Positions 51,493 to 60,664 are shown, counted from the first letter of the stretch. The stretch: DNA of 64,000 bases from DASQHW01 sp038209365 (GCA_038209365.1 JBBQXS010000005.1:65359-129358); one strand, 5' to 3'. The notes: generated by a model not told the origin, from the letters alone. Numbers and translations: made by a program.

Positions 51493-51978
51493 ATGGAAGA
51501 TCGACCGACGCCACCGGACCGCACGCCCGCGGTGCGATCCCAGCCACCACCCGAGACACTGTTGCGGATCATGAATCCGGCGGTCCGCGCCATGGTCCGC
51601 ACGCCCATGGGTCGGCTCGTGCCGTGGATGGGTGTGGTCCGCTTCGTCGGCCGCAAGAGTGCCAGGCGCTACGCGGTCCCGGTCGGCATCCACGATGTCG
51701 ACGGGATCGCAACGGTGTTCACCGACCGGCCATGGAGACTCAATTTCGGAGACGGCACCCGTGTCACCGTCGCACAAGGAGGGCGAGAACGTCACGGACG
51801 GGCGGTGCTTGTCGAAGACAGAGAACAAGTGGGCATCGCGCTCCTGAAGGCACTGCAACGCACGTCACGGCCGAGCAACCTCGGCCTCAAAATCACCAAA
51901 GGTCATCAGCCGACCGCGAACGAACTCGCTGCCCTCGGAAGTTCGATGATCCAGATCCGCTACGACGTCAGCACGTGA
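51493..51978 (+). CDS. DUF385/Ddn-like flavin/F420-fold protein
   Basis: 161 residues with the split-barrel pattern of the deazaflavin-dependent nitroreductase group (GVVRFVGRKSARRYAVPVGIH and NFGDGTRVTVAQGG). Members bind F420 or FMN. Whether it keeps enzyme activity is unclear. It is a stand-alone gene between a divergent hydrolase and the STAS protein. Confidence 0.8.
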   Translation: MEDRPTPPDRTPAVRSQPPPETLLRIMNPAVRAMVRTPMGRLVPWMGVVRFVGRKSARRYAVPVGIHDVDGIATVFTDRPWRLNFGDGTRVTVAQGGRERHGRAVLVEDREQVGIALLKALQRTSRPSNLGLKITKGHQPTANELAALGSSMIQIRYDVST

Positions 51979-52102
51979 TCGCCCGGAAGCCCGCCGCGCT
52001 CGGGGCGTCGGCCCGTGAGGTCATGCCGTGGTCGGGAGTTCTTGCGTACGACTATCTTGACGTTCGTCATTGCGGCGGACGATCGGGGTTTGCGGTGGGA
52101 GG

Positions 52103-53512
52103 ATGAGAGCCGAGGCACCGGGTTCGCCAGGGCATGCCAGGTTCTCGACCGATCCGGGACGAATTCGGGTCGCGGGCGAACTCGATTTCTCGAACGTCGA
52201 GGAACTCAGCGCGAAGCTCGCGCATGTCGATCCCGTCGGCGGTCGCCTGCTCGTCGACGTGACCGACGTGGCGTTCGTCGGTGTGTGTGCGGCTCGCGAA
52301 CTGGTGCGCTCGGCACGCGCAGTCGACGAGCAGCCCCGGGTGACGGTACGCAATCCACCGCAGGTGCTGGTGCGGCTTCTTGACGTGTTGGGCTGGGCCG
52401 ACGAGATCGAGGTGTCGTACGGCCAGATGTTCAACGTCATGCACGACTCCGCCGAGATTGCGCCGGGCGCTTCGCCGTCGGGCGGCCCGGGGGTCAGGAT
52501 CGACGCGGCATCGGCTCGCGACCTCAATTTGTTCATGTCGAGGCTGCCTCGAGACATCGCCGGAAGTGTCAGTCGACCGGTTGTCGTCTGGCGAGGGATG
52601 GACCGTTCGATCATCCAGGTGCATGTGTCGCGCGTCGACGGCGGCGAGTGGCAGGTGCGGTTGGGCGAAGAACGCCCCGAACACGCCGCGCCCGACATGC
52701 CCGAGGTGCTCGACCCGCGACTGAATGATCTCTCGACGATGGTGTGGGTGACCGACGGTGACCGACTTGCGAAGTGGTTCAACACCGCCTGGCTGGAGTT
52801 CGTCGGCGCGGAATTGGTCGACGAGCTCGGTTGGGGGTGGATGCGCCACATCCACCGCCACGATCTGTTTGCGCTGCTTCAAGCGTACGAAGCCGCCCAG
52901 ACCCACGGCACGGATTTCGCACACGTCGCTCGACTCACCGACCGACACGGGCAGCTTTGGTGGGTGCGGGTGCGCGCAGTACCTCGACGGACGAACGGAG
53001 AATTCAGCGGCTTCGTCGGAATGTGCGAACCGCTCGAACACGCGGACCTACTCACGGCGCAGGAGCACTCGGGCGTCAATGAGGTCCGCTCGCCGGATCT
53101 CACCACCGAACCCGAGCACAACGACGACCGGCTCGCCAACATCCAAGCTGCGCTCCTGAGCTCTCAATCCGCCGAACCGATCGAGGCAGGCTTGCTGCGC
53201 CAACTCGCCTCCGGATGGGTGCGCCAGCACGACGAGCTGCGAACCCGTCACGACCACATCGTCCTCGCGATCGGTGAAGCAGCTGCGAACTCCATCGTGC
53301 ACGCCTATCCCGACGGACGCGGACGAGTACGCCTCGCGTGCGAGATGCGACGGTCGTACGCGCAGTTCCGCGTCCGTGATTGGGGCACATCGCGACGTGC
53401 GAGGCCCGACCCGGACACCCGCGAGAGCGCGCTCATCCACGCGCTGACCGACAACGTGCGCGTCGATCATCTTTCAGACGGCACCGAGGTCGTCCTTTCC
53501 TACAACACCTGA
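52103..53512 (+). CDS. STAS-PAS-HATPase signalling protein (RsbW-like ATPase at C-terminus)
   Basis: 469 residues in three parts. An N-terminal STAS domain (about 10-110, IRVAGELDFSNVEELSAKL, VTDVAFVGVCAARELV) lacks the phosphorylatable Ser: the usual D-S-S/D-S-x-G is replaced by VGVC. A PAS domain follows (about 215-330, WVTDGDRLAKWFNTAWLEFVG), then an RsbW-type ATPase (about 375-469) with N-box IGEAAANSIVHAY and G-box VRDWGT. It combines in one chain elements that partner-switch systems keep separate, suggesting an intramolecular version. ATG 52103 has GGGAGG immediately upstream, very close, so ATG/GTG choice is uncertain. Confidence 0.82.
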   Translation: MRAEAPGSPGHARFSTDPGRIRVAGELDFSNVEELSAKLAHVDPVGGRLLVDVTDVAFVGVCAARELVRSARAVDEQPRVTVRNPPQVLVRLLDVLGWADEIEVSYGQMFNVMHDSAEIAPGASPSGGPGVRIDAASARDLNLFMSRLPRDIAGSVSRPVVVWRGMDRSIIQVHVSRVDGGEWQVRLGEERPEHAAPDMPEVLDPRLNDLSTMVWVTDGDRLAKWFNTAWLEFVGAELVDELGWGWMRHIHRHDLFALLQAYEAAQTHGTDFAHVARLTDRHGQLWWVRVRAVPRRTNGEFSGFVGMCEPLEHADLLTAQEHSGVNEVRSPDLTTEPEHNDDRLANIQAALLSSQSAEPIEAGLLRQLASGWVRQHDELRTRHDHIVLAIGEAAANSIVHAYPDGRGRVRLACEMRRSYAQFRVRDWGTSRRARPDPDTRESALIHALTDNVRVDHLSDGTEVVLSYNT

Positions 53513-53551
53513 CCTCGCTCCTCCTACGTTCGGAAGAAGCGTCGTCTGCTC

Positions 53552-54208
53552 TTAGATCGCGGTCACCGTGGTGCGCTTCCACATGTGAAGGCTGACGAGC
53601 ACGATCCACAAGCACCACACCAGGAACCCGAAGAGGCCGATGAAACCCAACGCAGCTGCGTCGCTCGCGGTACCAATCGTTCCGATGAGGAACAAGAGCG
53701 CGGCGATCCAGCCGATGATGTTGATCCCCGGCGCGAAGAGCTTCGTGCGGTACGACAGCAACGTCACCGCTGCGATGTGGACCACGATCCCGAATCCTCC
53801 GCTGGCGAGCAGCACGAGAGAGAGGATGTAGAAGAACTTCGCTCCGCCGGCGACGTCCTTGTGCTGCAACGCAACCGCAGACGTGATCGCTCCCGAGGCC
53901 AGCGCCATCACCACACCGACGGTGAGCCCACCGAGCGCGACGACGGCCATCCGCGGACGGCCATCCTCCGCCGTGGCCATCAGCCGCCACAGCGATCCGA
54001 ACCACCACAACAAGCCGATCATCCCGAGACCGCCGAGGAACAGCGCCGCCTCGATCCCGCCCGAGTGATCGCTGAAGTACTTCGCGATCTTCTCTACCGA
54101 GTCATCCGTCGAGGGCGGCGCGCCCGGCAGGAAGGCGCCGATGACATTCAGCACGACGAACCAGATGCCGCCGAGAGCGGCGTAGCGCTCCCACTTGGAC
54201 TCGTCCAT
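53552..54208 (-). CDS. polytopic membrane protein of unknown function
   Basis: 218 residues with about six TM segments (for example GGIWFVVLNVIGAFLPG, GGLTVGVVMALASGA). Aromatic and Gly-rich; related proteins in actinobacteria are uncharacterised. ATG 54208 has GGGGG 8 bases upstream. Convergent with the STAS gene. Confidence 0.78.
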   Translation of the reverse strand: MDESKWERYAALGGIWFVVLNVIGAFLPGAPPSTDDSVEKIAKYFSDHSGGIEAALFLGGLGMIGLLWWFGSLWRLMATAEDGRPRMAVVALGGLTVGVVMALASGAITSAVALQHKDVAGGAKFFYILSLVLLASGGFGIVVHIAAVTLLSYRTKLFAPGINIIGWIAALLFLIGTIGTASDAAALGFIGLFGFLVWCLWIVLVSLHMWKRTTVTAI

Positions 54209-54585
54209 ATGGAACCCCCGCTCAGACCGGGCCAACCGGCACTTCGGTCGCTGTCGAAAGAATCGCATGAAACGTGTCACGGGTGGTGGCAATGCGCGGC
54301 GTCCGTCAGTTGTGCGCGTTGAAGAACGTGACGGTCTGCGGCGCATACGTCGCCGAGTACTCGTGCACCGCGAGCACGACGTTGACCTGGTCGCGCAGCA
54401 GGATCGCGGGGACGGCGTTCGGCCGGGTCGGCGAGATCGGGCGAACCGGCACCCGGCTCTACGTCGACGCGACGCTGCGCGGCACCGACAACACGATCAC
54501 CGGGACGCCGATCTCCGTGCAGGGAAAGGACGCATCAGTCTGGGCACTCGACCTCGCGCCCTGACCCTCCGTTCGATCGTCCGAC
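54209..54585. other. 377 bp gap with one doubtful ORF
   Basis: Between the membrane protein and TetR genes. Two reading frames are open here with good third-position GC (plus strand 54274-54564; minus strand a 48-codon one ending 54309). Neither is convincing; no clear promoter pair was found. Confidence 0.5.
54274..54564 (+). CDS. doubtful small ORF
   Basis: 96 codons; the latter part (GTRLYVDATLRGTDNTITG, VQGKDASVWALDLAP) is protein-like and GC-rich at third positions, but there is no recognised family, Shine-Dalgarno or partner. May be a remnant. Confidence 0.3.
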   Translation: MSRVVAMRGVRQLCALKNVTVCGAYVAEYSCTASTTLTWSRSRIAGTAFGRVGEIGRTGTRLYVDATLRGTDNTITGTPISVQGKDASVWALDLAP

Positions 54586-55239
54586 CTAAGGCAGCGGTTC
54601 CGATGCGTTCTCTGCCTCTTGCCGATCCACGCCCATCGCGTCGAACAGGAATGAGAGGGTGGTGTCAAGCATCTGATCGGTGACGATGGACGGATCGACG
54701 AGGCGGTCGATGCCGAGGCCGTTGAAGAGCGCCATCCCGATCTCGGCGAGATCCGCGGTGGGGTAATTCGGGGCGACACCGAGGACTTCGTATTCATGTT
54801 CGATCAGCGCTTGGACTTGTGCGCGCGCGCGTTGGGCACTGGCGGCGAGCTTTTTCTGTGCGTTCGGATTGCGTCGGGCGTACAGGATGAACTCGAGCCA
54901 GAGCGTGACGAAGCTGTCGTCCCACGGAGACGCGTCGCTCCGCAAGATTTGACGGATGCGCGGGAACTGCTCGGCCTGGTCGTGTGAGCCGCCCTCCAAC
55001 GCTTCGCTCACGACCGCGAACTGACGATCGACGCGGTCGTGGAAGAGCTCGAGGAACAGGTCGTCCTTGCTCTTGAAGTTGGAGTAGACGGCCCCCTTAC
55101 TGAAGCCGGCAGTGGCGGCGACCTCGTCGAGCGTGGATCCGTGGAAGCCATTGCGGGCGAACACGATGGCCGCGGCGTCCAGGAGGTGCTGGCGGGTCAT
55201 CGCTCGGCGACGTTCGGGGGTGAGGGGCTCGAAGCTCAA
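54586..55239 (-). CDS. TetR-family transcriptional regulator
   Basis: 217 residues. HTH region: DAAAIVFARNGFHGSTLDEVA and GFSKGAVYSNFKSKDDLFLEL, a textbook TetR DNA-binding domain; the rest is the helical ligand domain. Start is TTG 55239 with GGGGG 9 bases upstream; ATG 13 codons in is possible. It diverges from the small ORF/P450 pair and likely represses it. Confidence 0.9.
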   Translation of the reverse strand: MSFEPLTPERRRAMTRQHLLDAAAIVFARNGFHGSTLDEVAATAGFSKGAVYSNFKSKDDLFLELFHDRVDRQFAVVSEALEGGSHDQAEQFPRIRQILRSDASPWDDSFVTLWLEFILYARRNPNAQKKLAASAQRARAQVQALIEHEYEVLGVAPNYPTADLAEIGMALFNGLGIDRLVDPSIVTDQMLDTTLSFLFDAMGVDRQEAENASEPLP

Positions 55240-55251
55240 CGCGGAACCCCC

Positions 55252-55280
55252 TTGACGTACCCGCCGTTACGGCGAATACT
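55252..55280. promoter_or_regulatory. promoter and operator candidate between TetR and P450
   Basis: TTGACG at 55252-55257 then, after 17 bases, AATACT. Inside lies the perfect 13-bp inverted repeat CGCCGT-T-ACGGCG (55262-55274). Such a site between a TetR gene and its target is the expected operator position. Confidence 0.5.
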
Positions 55281-55287
55281 CCAGAGT

Positions 55288-55446
55288 ATGCAGTCTACGA
55301 CTCGGAATCTCACGAGCTTCAGGGTAGCCGCGACACACGCCGAGGCGCTGGCGTGGCTCGCCCGGCGTCTCGACTGGGAAGATCGCGTCCTGGATCTGGA
55401 GGCCGGCTCGGGCGAACCCACCGCACCAGTCGCACGGGCGAGTTGA
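55288..55446 (+). CDS. small 52-residue protein upstream of P450
   Basis: ATG 55288 to a TGA one base before the P450 GTG. The segment LAWLARRLDWEDRVLDLEAG recalls short actinobacterial proteins of unknown function encoded before oxygenase genes, but the match is weak. Likely cotranscribed with the P450. Confidence 0.5.
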   Translation: MQSTTRNLTSFRVAATHAEALAWLARRLDWEDRVLDLEAGSGEPTAPVARAS

Positions 55447-55447
55447 G

Positions 55448-56680
55448 GTGACGGTGCAGACGGATGCGGGCGGGGCGGGTTTCGACCCGTTCGAGTTGCC
55501 GGACACGATCCAGCTCGGCACCATCGATGATCCCTATCCCCGTCTGGCCGCCGCTCGCCGCAAGGGGCCGGTGCAGCTCGAGTGGCCGCTTTCGGACGAT
55601 GCAGCAGCCGCCGCGCTGGAGGGCGATCCGTGGATCAACGTGCTCGGCCACGACGAAGTCGTCGCCGTGCTGCGCGACCACGAGACCTATTCGTCGAACG
55701 TCATCGCCGAGCTCATGGCGCCCGCGCTCGACCACACCATGATCGCAATGGACGAACCCGAACACCGGGCGCAGCGCGCCCTGGTCGCACCCGCGTTCCG
55801 TCCCAAGCTCCTCGCCCGCTGGGAGCACGAACTCATCGGACGAGTCCTCGACGAACTCATCGACGCGTTCGCTCCGCTCGGTCATGCCGATCTGGTCCGC
55901 CGACTGACCTTCGCGTTTCCCGTACGCGTCATCGCGCGAATACTCGGCCTGCCCGAACGCGACTCGCCACAATTCCAGCGCTGGTCTCTCGAGCTCATCA
56001 GCATGATCGTCAACTGGGACCGCGGCATCGCCGCGTCAAACGCACTACGCGCCTACTTCGCCGAACGCGTCGCCGAACGTCGCCAACACCCACGAGATGA
56101 CCTCATCAGCGAACTCGTCGATACCGAAGTCGGCGGGCAGCGGCTCACGGACAAAGACATCTTCGCCTTCCTGATCATGCTGCTCCCAGCCGGGATCGAG
56201 ACCACCTACCGCTCGCTCGGCAACCTCCTGTTCGCGCTCCTCACGCACCCCAACCAGCTCGACGAAGTCGCGCAGAACCCCGAACTGCGCGGCGCAGCCA
56301 TCGAAGAAGGCCTGCGCTGGGAAACGCCGCTCGTACTGATCCCGCGCCAATGCGTACGAGACACGCAACTCGGCGGCATCGACATCCCCGCCGGTCGAGG
56401 ACTCAACGTCTTCCTCGCATCCGCAAACCGCGACGAACGCCACTACACGGAGCCTGACCGCTTCCACATCCACCGCACCCCCGCGCCGCACATCTCGTTC
56501 GGATCCGGACCACACATGTGCCTCGGCCAACACCTCGCCCGCATGGAATCCCGCCTCGCGCTCGATGCAATACTCCAACGCCTGCGCAACCTTCGCCTCG
56601 ACTCCCAAGCACCCCGCCCCCGCATCATCGGCAGCCTCTTCCGATCGCCAAACACACTCCCCATCTGCTTCACCGCCTGA
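55448..56680 (+). CDS. cytochrome P450
   Basis: 410 residues. I-helix LPAGIETTYRSLGNLL (about 243-258), ExxR as EGLRWE, and heme loop FGSGPHMCLGQHLARM with Cys near 358. Different group from the 44.5 kb P450 but a normal bacterial class I enzyme, needing ferredoxin and reductase that are not nearby. The regulatory site upstream suggests TetR control. Confidence 0.92.
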   Translation: MTVQTDAGGAGFDPFELPDTIQLGTIDDPYPRLAAARRKGPVQLEWPLSDDAAAAALEGDPWINVLGHDEVVAVLRDHETYSSNVIAELMAPALDHTMIAMDEPEHRAQRALVAPAFRPKLLARWEHELIGRVLDELIDAFAPLGHADLVRRLTFAFPVRVIARILGLPERDSPQFQRWSLELISMIVNWDRGIAASNALRAYFAERVAERRQHPRDDLISELVDTEVGGQRLTDKDIFAFLIMLLPAGIETTYRSLGNLLFALLTHPNQLDEVAQNPELRGAAIEEGLRWETPLVLIPRQCVRDTQLGGIDIPAGRGLNVFLASANRDERHYTEPDRFHIHRTPAPHISFGSGPHMCLGQHLARMESRLALDAILQRLRNLRLDSQAPRPRIIGSLFRSPNTLPICFTA

Positions 56681-57042
56681 GCCAATCACGCTGGTTTCGC
56701 AAGCCCGGACAAACCGAGTCCGAGGCTGCGAAGACCGGCAATGGGTTGTGCGCGCCTCTACTACTAGTCCCGCCCAGGCGTTTAGCTCGCAGATGGCGGT
56801 GCGGACTCTGTAGGCGGCGCTACCGGCAAGGCCGATCGGCCGCCCATACTCCCGACGTTGACGATGCTGCCGCCTTTCCGCTGCAATCTGCGGGGCATTC
56901 TCGGGCGCCAACGACCAGGATGCGTGATGTCATGAGCTTCGTCTGGCGCGACCATACCGAGCGGGCAACAAGGATCGCCCGGAACGCCGGATCGACGGCA
57001 ACAGATCGCCGGTCGAGGACGACGAGATGAGAGGACCTGATC
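56681..57042. other. 362 bp gap containing a relic of an SDR gene
   Basis: No intact gene. The minus strand carries a fragment of a short-chain dehydrogenase with a frameshift (see the pseudogene entry). The rest has no coding signal. Confidence 0.6.
56770..56920 (-). pseudogene. fragment of a short-chain dehydrogenase (SDR)
   Basis: On the minus strand one frame reads RKGGSIVNVGSMGGRSALP, the standard SDR strand and Ser loop; the next residues continue in another frame as GSAAYRVRTAICELNAW, equivalent to the SDR GSAAYxATK... stretch but with the catalytic Tyr-x3-Lys lost. Neither side has a full gene. It lies just before an intact SDR on the opposite strand, so it is probably a decayed second dehydrogenase. 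Confidence 0.5.
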
Positions 57043-57777
57043 ATGGCCGAGCAGACACAGGCGGCGCCCCGGGTCGCTCTCGTCACCGGAGCAACGTCGG
57101 GCATCGGACGGGCGGTTGCCCTGAAGCTCGCGAGTGACGGCTTCGAAGTGATCGTGCACGGCCGCGACACTGCGCGCGGCGCGGCGACGGTCCGAGCCAT
57201 CGAAGAGGCAGGCGGACGCGCCCGCTTCGTGGCGGCCGACGTCGCGGACGCCGACGACGTGACCCGGCTCGCGAAGGAGGCCGGTGACGTGGACGTCTTG
57301 ATCAACAACGCGGGTTTCTCATGGTTCGGTCCCACGGCCGACCTCGATCCCGCCACGTTCGACGCGCTCTTCGCGAGCAACGTCCGTTCGGCCTACCAGT
57401 TGGTTGCCGCGATCGCCCCCGGGATGGCATCGAGGGGACATGGAAGCATCGTCAGCCTCGACTCGATGTCGGGACACGTCGGCCTCGCCGGCGGTGCGGC
57501 GTACGGGGCCACCAAAGCAAGCCTCACCGCCCTCTCCCGCTCCTGGGCCGCTGAGTTCAGCCCGGCGGGAGTTCGGGTCAACACCGTCGCGCCCGGGCCG
57601 GTCTATACGGACGGGGCCAGCCCGGACCGGATCGAGCAGTTGGGCAAGAGCACGTTGCTCGGGCGCGCCGCCCAGGTCGAGGAGATCGCGGACGTCATCG
57701 CCTTCGTCGCGTCGGACAAGGCGAGCTACATCACGGGTGCGGTGATCCCCGTCGACGGTGGACGCACGGCTATCTGA
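57043..57777 (+). CDS. short-chain dehydrogenase/reductase, FabG-like
   Basis: 244 residues. Cofactor motif VTGATSGIGRAVALK (about 15-29), NNAGFSWFG, catalytic Ser in VSLDSMSG and Tyr/Lys in AAYGATKAS, and the C-terminal GAVIPVDGG. NADP-type first strand uncertain. It oxidises or reduces a secondary alcohol/ketone; the P450 next door would supply hydroxylated substrates. GAGAGGA lies 8 bases before the ATG. Confidence 0.92.
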   Translation: MAEQTQAAPRVALVTGATSGIGRAVALKLASDGFEVIVHGRDTARGAATVRAIEEAGGRARFVAADVADADDVTRLAKEAGDVDVLINNAGFSWFGPTADLDPATFDALFASNVRSAYQLVAAIAPGMASRGHGSIVSLDSMSGHVGLAGGAAYGATKASLTALSRSWAAEFSPAGVRVNTVAPGPVYTDGASPDRIEQLGKSTLLGRAAQVEEIADVIAFVASDKASYITGAVIPVDGGRTAI

Positions 57778-57804
57778 CCGACATTGCTTCCACTGGAGAT
57801 ATTG

Positions 57805-60576
57805 CTATTCGTCGGCCTCAGGTGGGGTGAGTGCCTCGAGCGCGTCGATGATGCTGCGCTGTTGTCGGAACGATTCGACCGCGACGGTCGACCGTTCGTG
57901 CTCACGCATCGACGCGCCCGGGCCGGGCACGGGTGGAGTTGCGGCCCAACCGTAGACGCTGTGCCAGAGCACCTGGTCCGAGAGTTCCTGCGGCACGAGA
58001 TCGACCTTGTCGAACGGCAAATGGAGCGCGAGCTGGCGGGCGTCACTCGCCGATGGGAAGGCGGTATCGAGATAGGACGCCACCACCACCGGGTTGCGGT
58101 CGCCGAGGGACTGCTCGGGTTGGATCGCGTCGTAGGGCGTGAAGTCAGGTCGCCTGGTGAACGCGTCGTACATCGGTGTCGCGAGCGCGTCGAACAATGA
58201 CAACGGCTTCAGACCGAGGATCAACTCAGCGGTACGAAGCGCGCTGTACTGGTCGTAGCGCGTGTGCACGACCGCGCCCTTCTTCGCGTATGGAGAGATG
58301 ATGAACGCGGGCATGCGGTGTGCGTCGACGTGGTCGGCACCATCTTGGGAGTCGTCTTCGATGACGAAAATGGCCGAGTGCGCCCACACCTCGCGATCGT
58401 GGCTGATCAACTGCACGAGCTGACCGAGTGCGAGGTCGTTGTCGGCGATCATCGCCTTCGGTGTCGGCTTGCCGGGCGCGACGCCGTTGGTGTGATCGTT
58501 GGGCAGCGTCAGATATACGAACGACGGTACGTGATCGGCGCCACCTGCTGTCCACTGGTTGAACTTCTGCTGGAAGTGATCGAAGCGACTGTTTGCGGGA
58601 TCGCCGACCTCGCCGTAGTGACCCGAGTCGGTGTTGCACCGAAGATTGGGATACGTGCCGTCGCAGCCGAACCGGGGCGGATAGCTGAAGTCCTGGCCCG
58701 CGTTCACGGCCGGTTTCGTAGGGCGGCCATCGTCGGCGAGTCCGGCCGAGAACTCGCCGAAGTTGTTGAACGACACGCCCTGGCGGACGGCCTGATCGAA
58801 GACGAACGCGTTCGGCGGATACGTCTCGGCGGTGAGTCCTGCGCTGTTGACCCGGCCACGGCCGGAATAGTCGGCGTGCAGCGCCTTTTGCACGAAGTCG
58901 ATCGCGTATGAGCTCGACGTCACCACGTGTCCGTCGGTACTCACCTCGCTATCGGCGTAGAAATGGTCGAGCAGGGGAAACCGGCGCGCAAGCCCGTGCG
59001 CATTCGGGGTAACGCCACCGGCGGGACCGCGCACGCCGTTATCGTCGACAACCTCCAAGCTAGGGTCGCCGTCGCCGCGCGGCTCGCTGCCGAAAATCTG
59101 GTCGTAGGTGCGGTTCTCGCGCACGACATAGAACACATGCGTGATCTGCCGGCTCGGCTCACCGTGCTTGTCGACGACCGGAGTGTGGCGAGGAGCGCGG
59201 CGGAAGTTCTCGGGCCGGACTTGAGCGTCCGCAATGCGCGTCAAATGCCGCACCTCACGATCCGTCGGGCGCTCGAGCACACCGACATAGCCGTTGAGCT
59301 TGTCGATGACGTAGCTGCCGTACGGTGCGGCCCCACTGTTCGCCCAGTTCTGACCGTACTCGGGATTGGGGCCCGCGCCGAGCCCTTTCGCGGCGAGCCA
59401 CACGAGGTGCGCACCGTCGGGTGTCACCGCAACCGCCGCCGGATAGGCCGCGGTCGGGATCTTTCCAACCAGGCCGAAGTTCGGCGTGCGCCCGCCGGGT
59501 CGATGGCCGAGCGCGATCACGGCGACCGCGTCTTCCCCACTGTCTGCAACGAACAGTGTCCGACCGTCGGGGCTCTCGGCGAGGTCGACCGGAGCGGAAC
59601 CGATTCCTTGTTTGCGTTCCACCGATGCGGTACGCGCAACGGTGCGCGTACTGGTGTCGAGCGCAACCACGCTGTCGCGGTTCGTCACCGCGACATACAT
59701 TGCATCGCGCCGCGGGTCGGCGAGCAGCGCTTCCGGATGCGCCTCGAGATCACCGCGAGGACCGCCAACACCGATGGTTGCGACGACCACCTTTGCCGCC
59801 AGGTCAACGACGCTCACCGTGCCGTCGAGCTCGTTGCTCACGTACGCGGCGCGGCCGTGTCGTTCGACCGCCACGTCGTACGGGAAATTGCCGACGGCAA
59901 CCAGCTGCGTCGCGTGCGCGGGCTGGGTGAGGTCGACGATTGCGAGCTTGTCGGCCTGATTCAGTGCGACCAGCAATGTGCGGCCGTCAGGCGTGACGCT
60001 GAGTCCTTCGGGCCAACCGAGGTCACCGCCTTGCCGTTGCGCAGTGCCGCCCGTCGTCGGCGGGAGCTGGATCGGCGTTTGTTCGGTACCTCTCCCGGTC
60101 GCGGGGTCGACCTCGAACACGTGCACCGCGTCGCCGGCGTTCGCGACCGTCGGACCGTACGATTCGGCGCTGCCGAGCGGTTCGCCCGAGACGTACGCGA
60201 CTTTGCCGGTGGGGCTGAATGCGATGCCGCCATAGGCTCCCGGCAAAGGCAGGACTTGCACCACCGCGCCCGTCGCGACGTCGACGACATGCACGCCATC
60301 CTTGCCGTGGCCCGAGTCGACCGCCCAGTAGAAGCGGCCATCGTGTGTCAGGGCGCCGCCGGTAGGGAAGTCGCCGACCTCGGTGAGCCGACCCGCAGGG
60401 CGAAGATGGCGACCATTGGCGGTCAGCAGCAATGACGGTCCGATCTCCCCGCGTCGCACGCCGCGATGGGAGCGCGACGACGCGGGACCAGTACTTGCTG
60501 TTGTCACGCCGAGCGCAGACGCGACGAACGCGATCAGCAGCGTGAGGCCAACCGGGCGGAACACCGAACGTTTCAT
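57805..60576 (-). CDS. secreted phosphoesterase with N-terminal beta-propeller
   Basis: 923 residues: signal peptide (1-27), a propeller of YVTN/NHL-type repeats (about 60-440, for example GYGGIAFSPTGKVAYVSGE and DLAESPDGRTLFVADSGED) and a phosphoesterase domain related to phospholipase C (about 470-840) with THVFYVVRENRTYDQIFG, DHFYADSEVSTDGH and VFVIEDDSQDGADHVDAHR, which hold metal ligands. It probably cleaves a phosphoester outside the cell. GAGGAG lies 6 bases before ATG. Confidence 0.88.
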   Translation of the reverse strand: MKRSVFRPVGLTLLIAFVASALGVTTASTGPASSRSHRGVRRGEIGPSLLLTANGRHLRPAGRLTEVGDFPTGGALTHDGRFYWAVDSGHGKDGVHVVDVATGAVVQVLPLPGAYGGIAFSPTGKVAYVSGEPLGSAESYGPTVANAGDAVHVFEVDPATGRGTEQTPIQLPPTTGGTAQRQGGDLGWPEGLSVTPDGRTLLVALNQADKLAIVDLTQPAHATQLVAVGNFPYDVAVERHGRAAYVSNELDGTVSVVDLAAKVVVATIGVGGPRGDLEAHPEALLADPRRDAMYVAVTNRDSVVALDTSTRTVARTASVERKQGIGSAPVDLAESPDGRTLFVADSGEDAVAVIALGHRPGGRTPNFGLVGKIPTAAYPAAVAVTPDGAHLVWLAAKGLGAGPNPEYGQNWANSGAAPYGSYVIDKLNGYVGVLERPTDREVRHLTRIADAQVRPENFRRAPRHTPVVDKHGEPSRQITHVFYVVRENRTYDQIFGSEPRGDGDPSLEVVDDNGVRGPAGGVTPNAHGLARRFPLLDHFYADSEVSTDGHVVTSSSYAIDFVQKALHADYSGRGRVNSAGLTAETYPPNAFVFDQAVRQGVSFNNFGEFSAGLADDGRPTKPAVNAGQDFSYPPRFGCDGTYPNLRCNTDSGHYGEVGDPANSRFDHFQQKFNQWTAGGADHVPSFVYLTLPNDHTNGVAPGKPTPKAMIADNDLALGQLVQLISHDREVWAHSAIFVIEDDSQDGADHVDAHRMPAFIISPYAKKGAVVHTRYDQYSALRTAELILGLKPLSLFDALATPMYDAFTRRPDFTPYDAIQPEQSLGDRNPVVVASYLDTAFPSASDARQLALHLPFDKVDLVPQELSDQVLWHSVYGWAATPPVPGPGASMREHERSTVAVESFRQQRSIIDALEALTPPEADE

Positions 60577-60664
60577 TGCGCTCCTCGCGTATCGACGCGA
60601 CTACCGACCGTCGCCAACATGGCTACTCGACCCGCGATCGTCGGACCACCCCTTCACTCAGGAT

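Noticed and set aside
49613..53512. A complete partner-switch operon with sigma factor
   Set aside because: No sigma factor, PP2C phosphatase or separate anti-anti-sigma gene was found; only the STAS-PAS-HATPase protein and an ATPase-like fragment are present.
54195..54683. 162-codon plus-strand ORF
   Set aside because: Arg-rich, no motif, and it overlaps the well-supported TetR gene on the minus strand.
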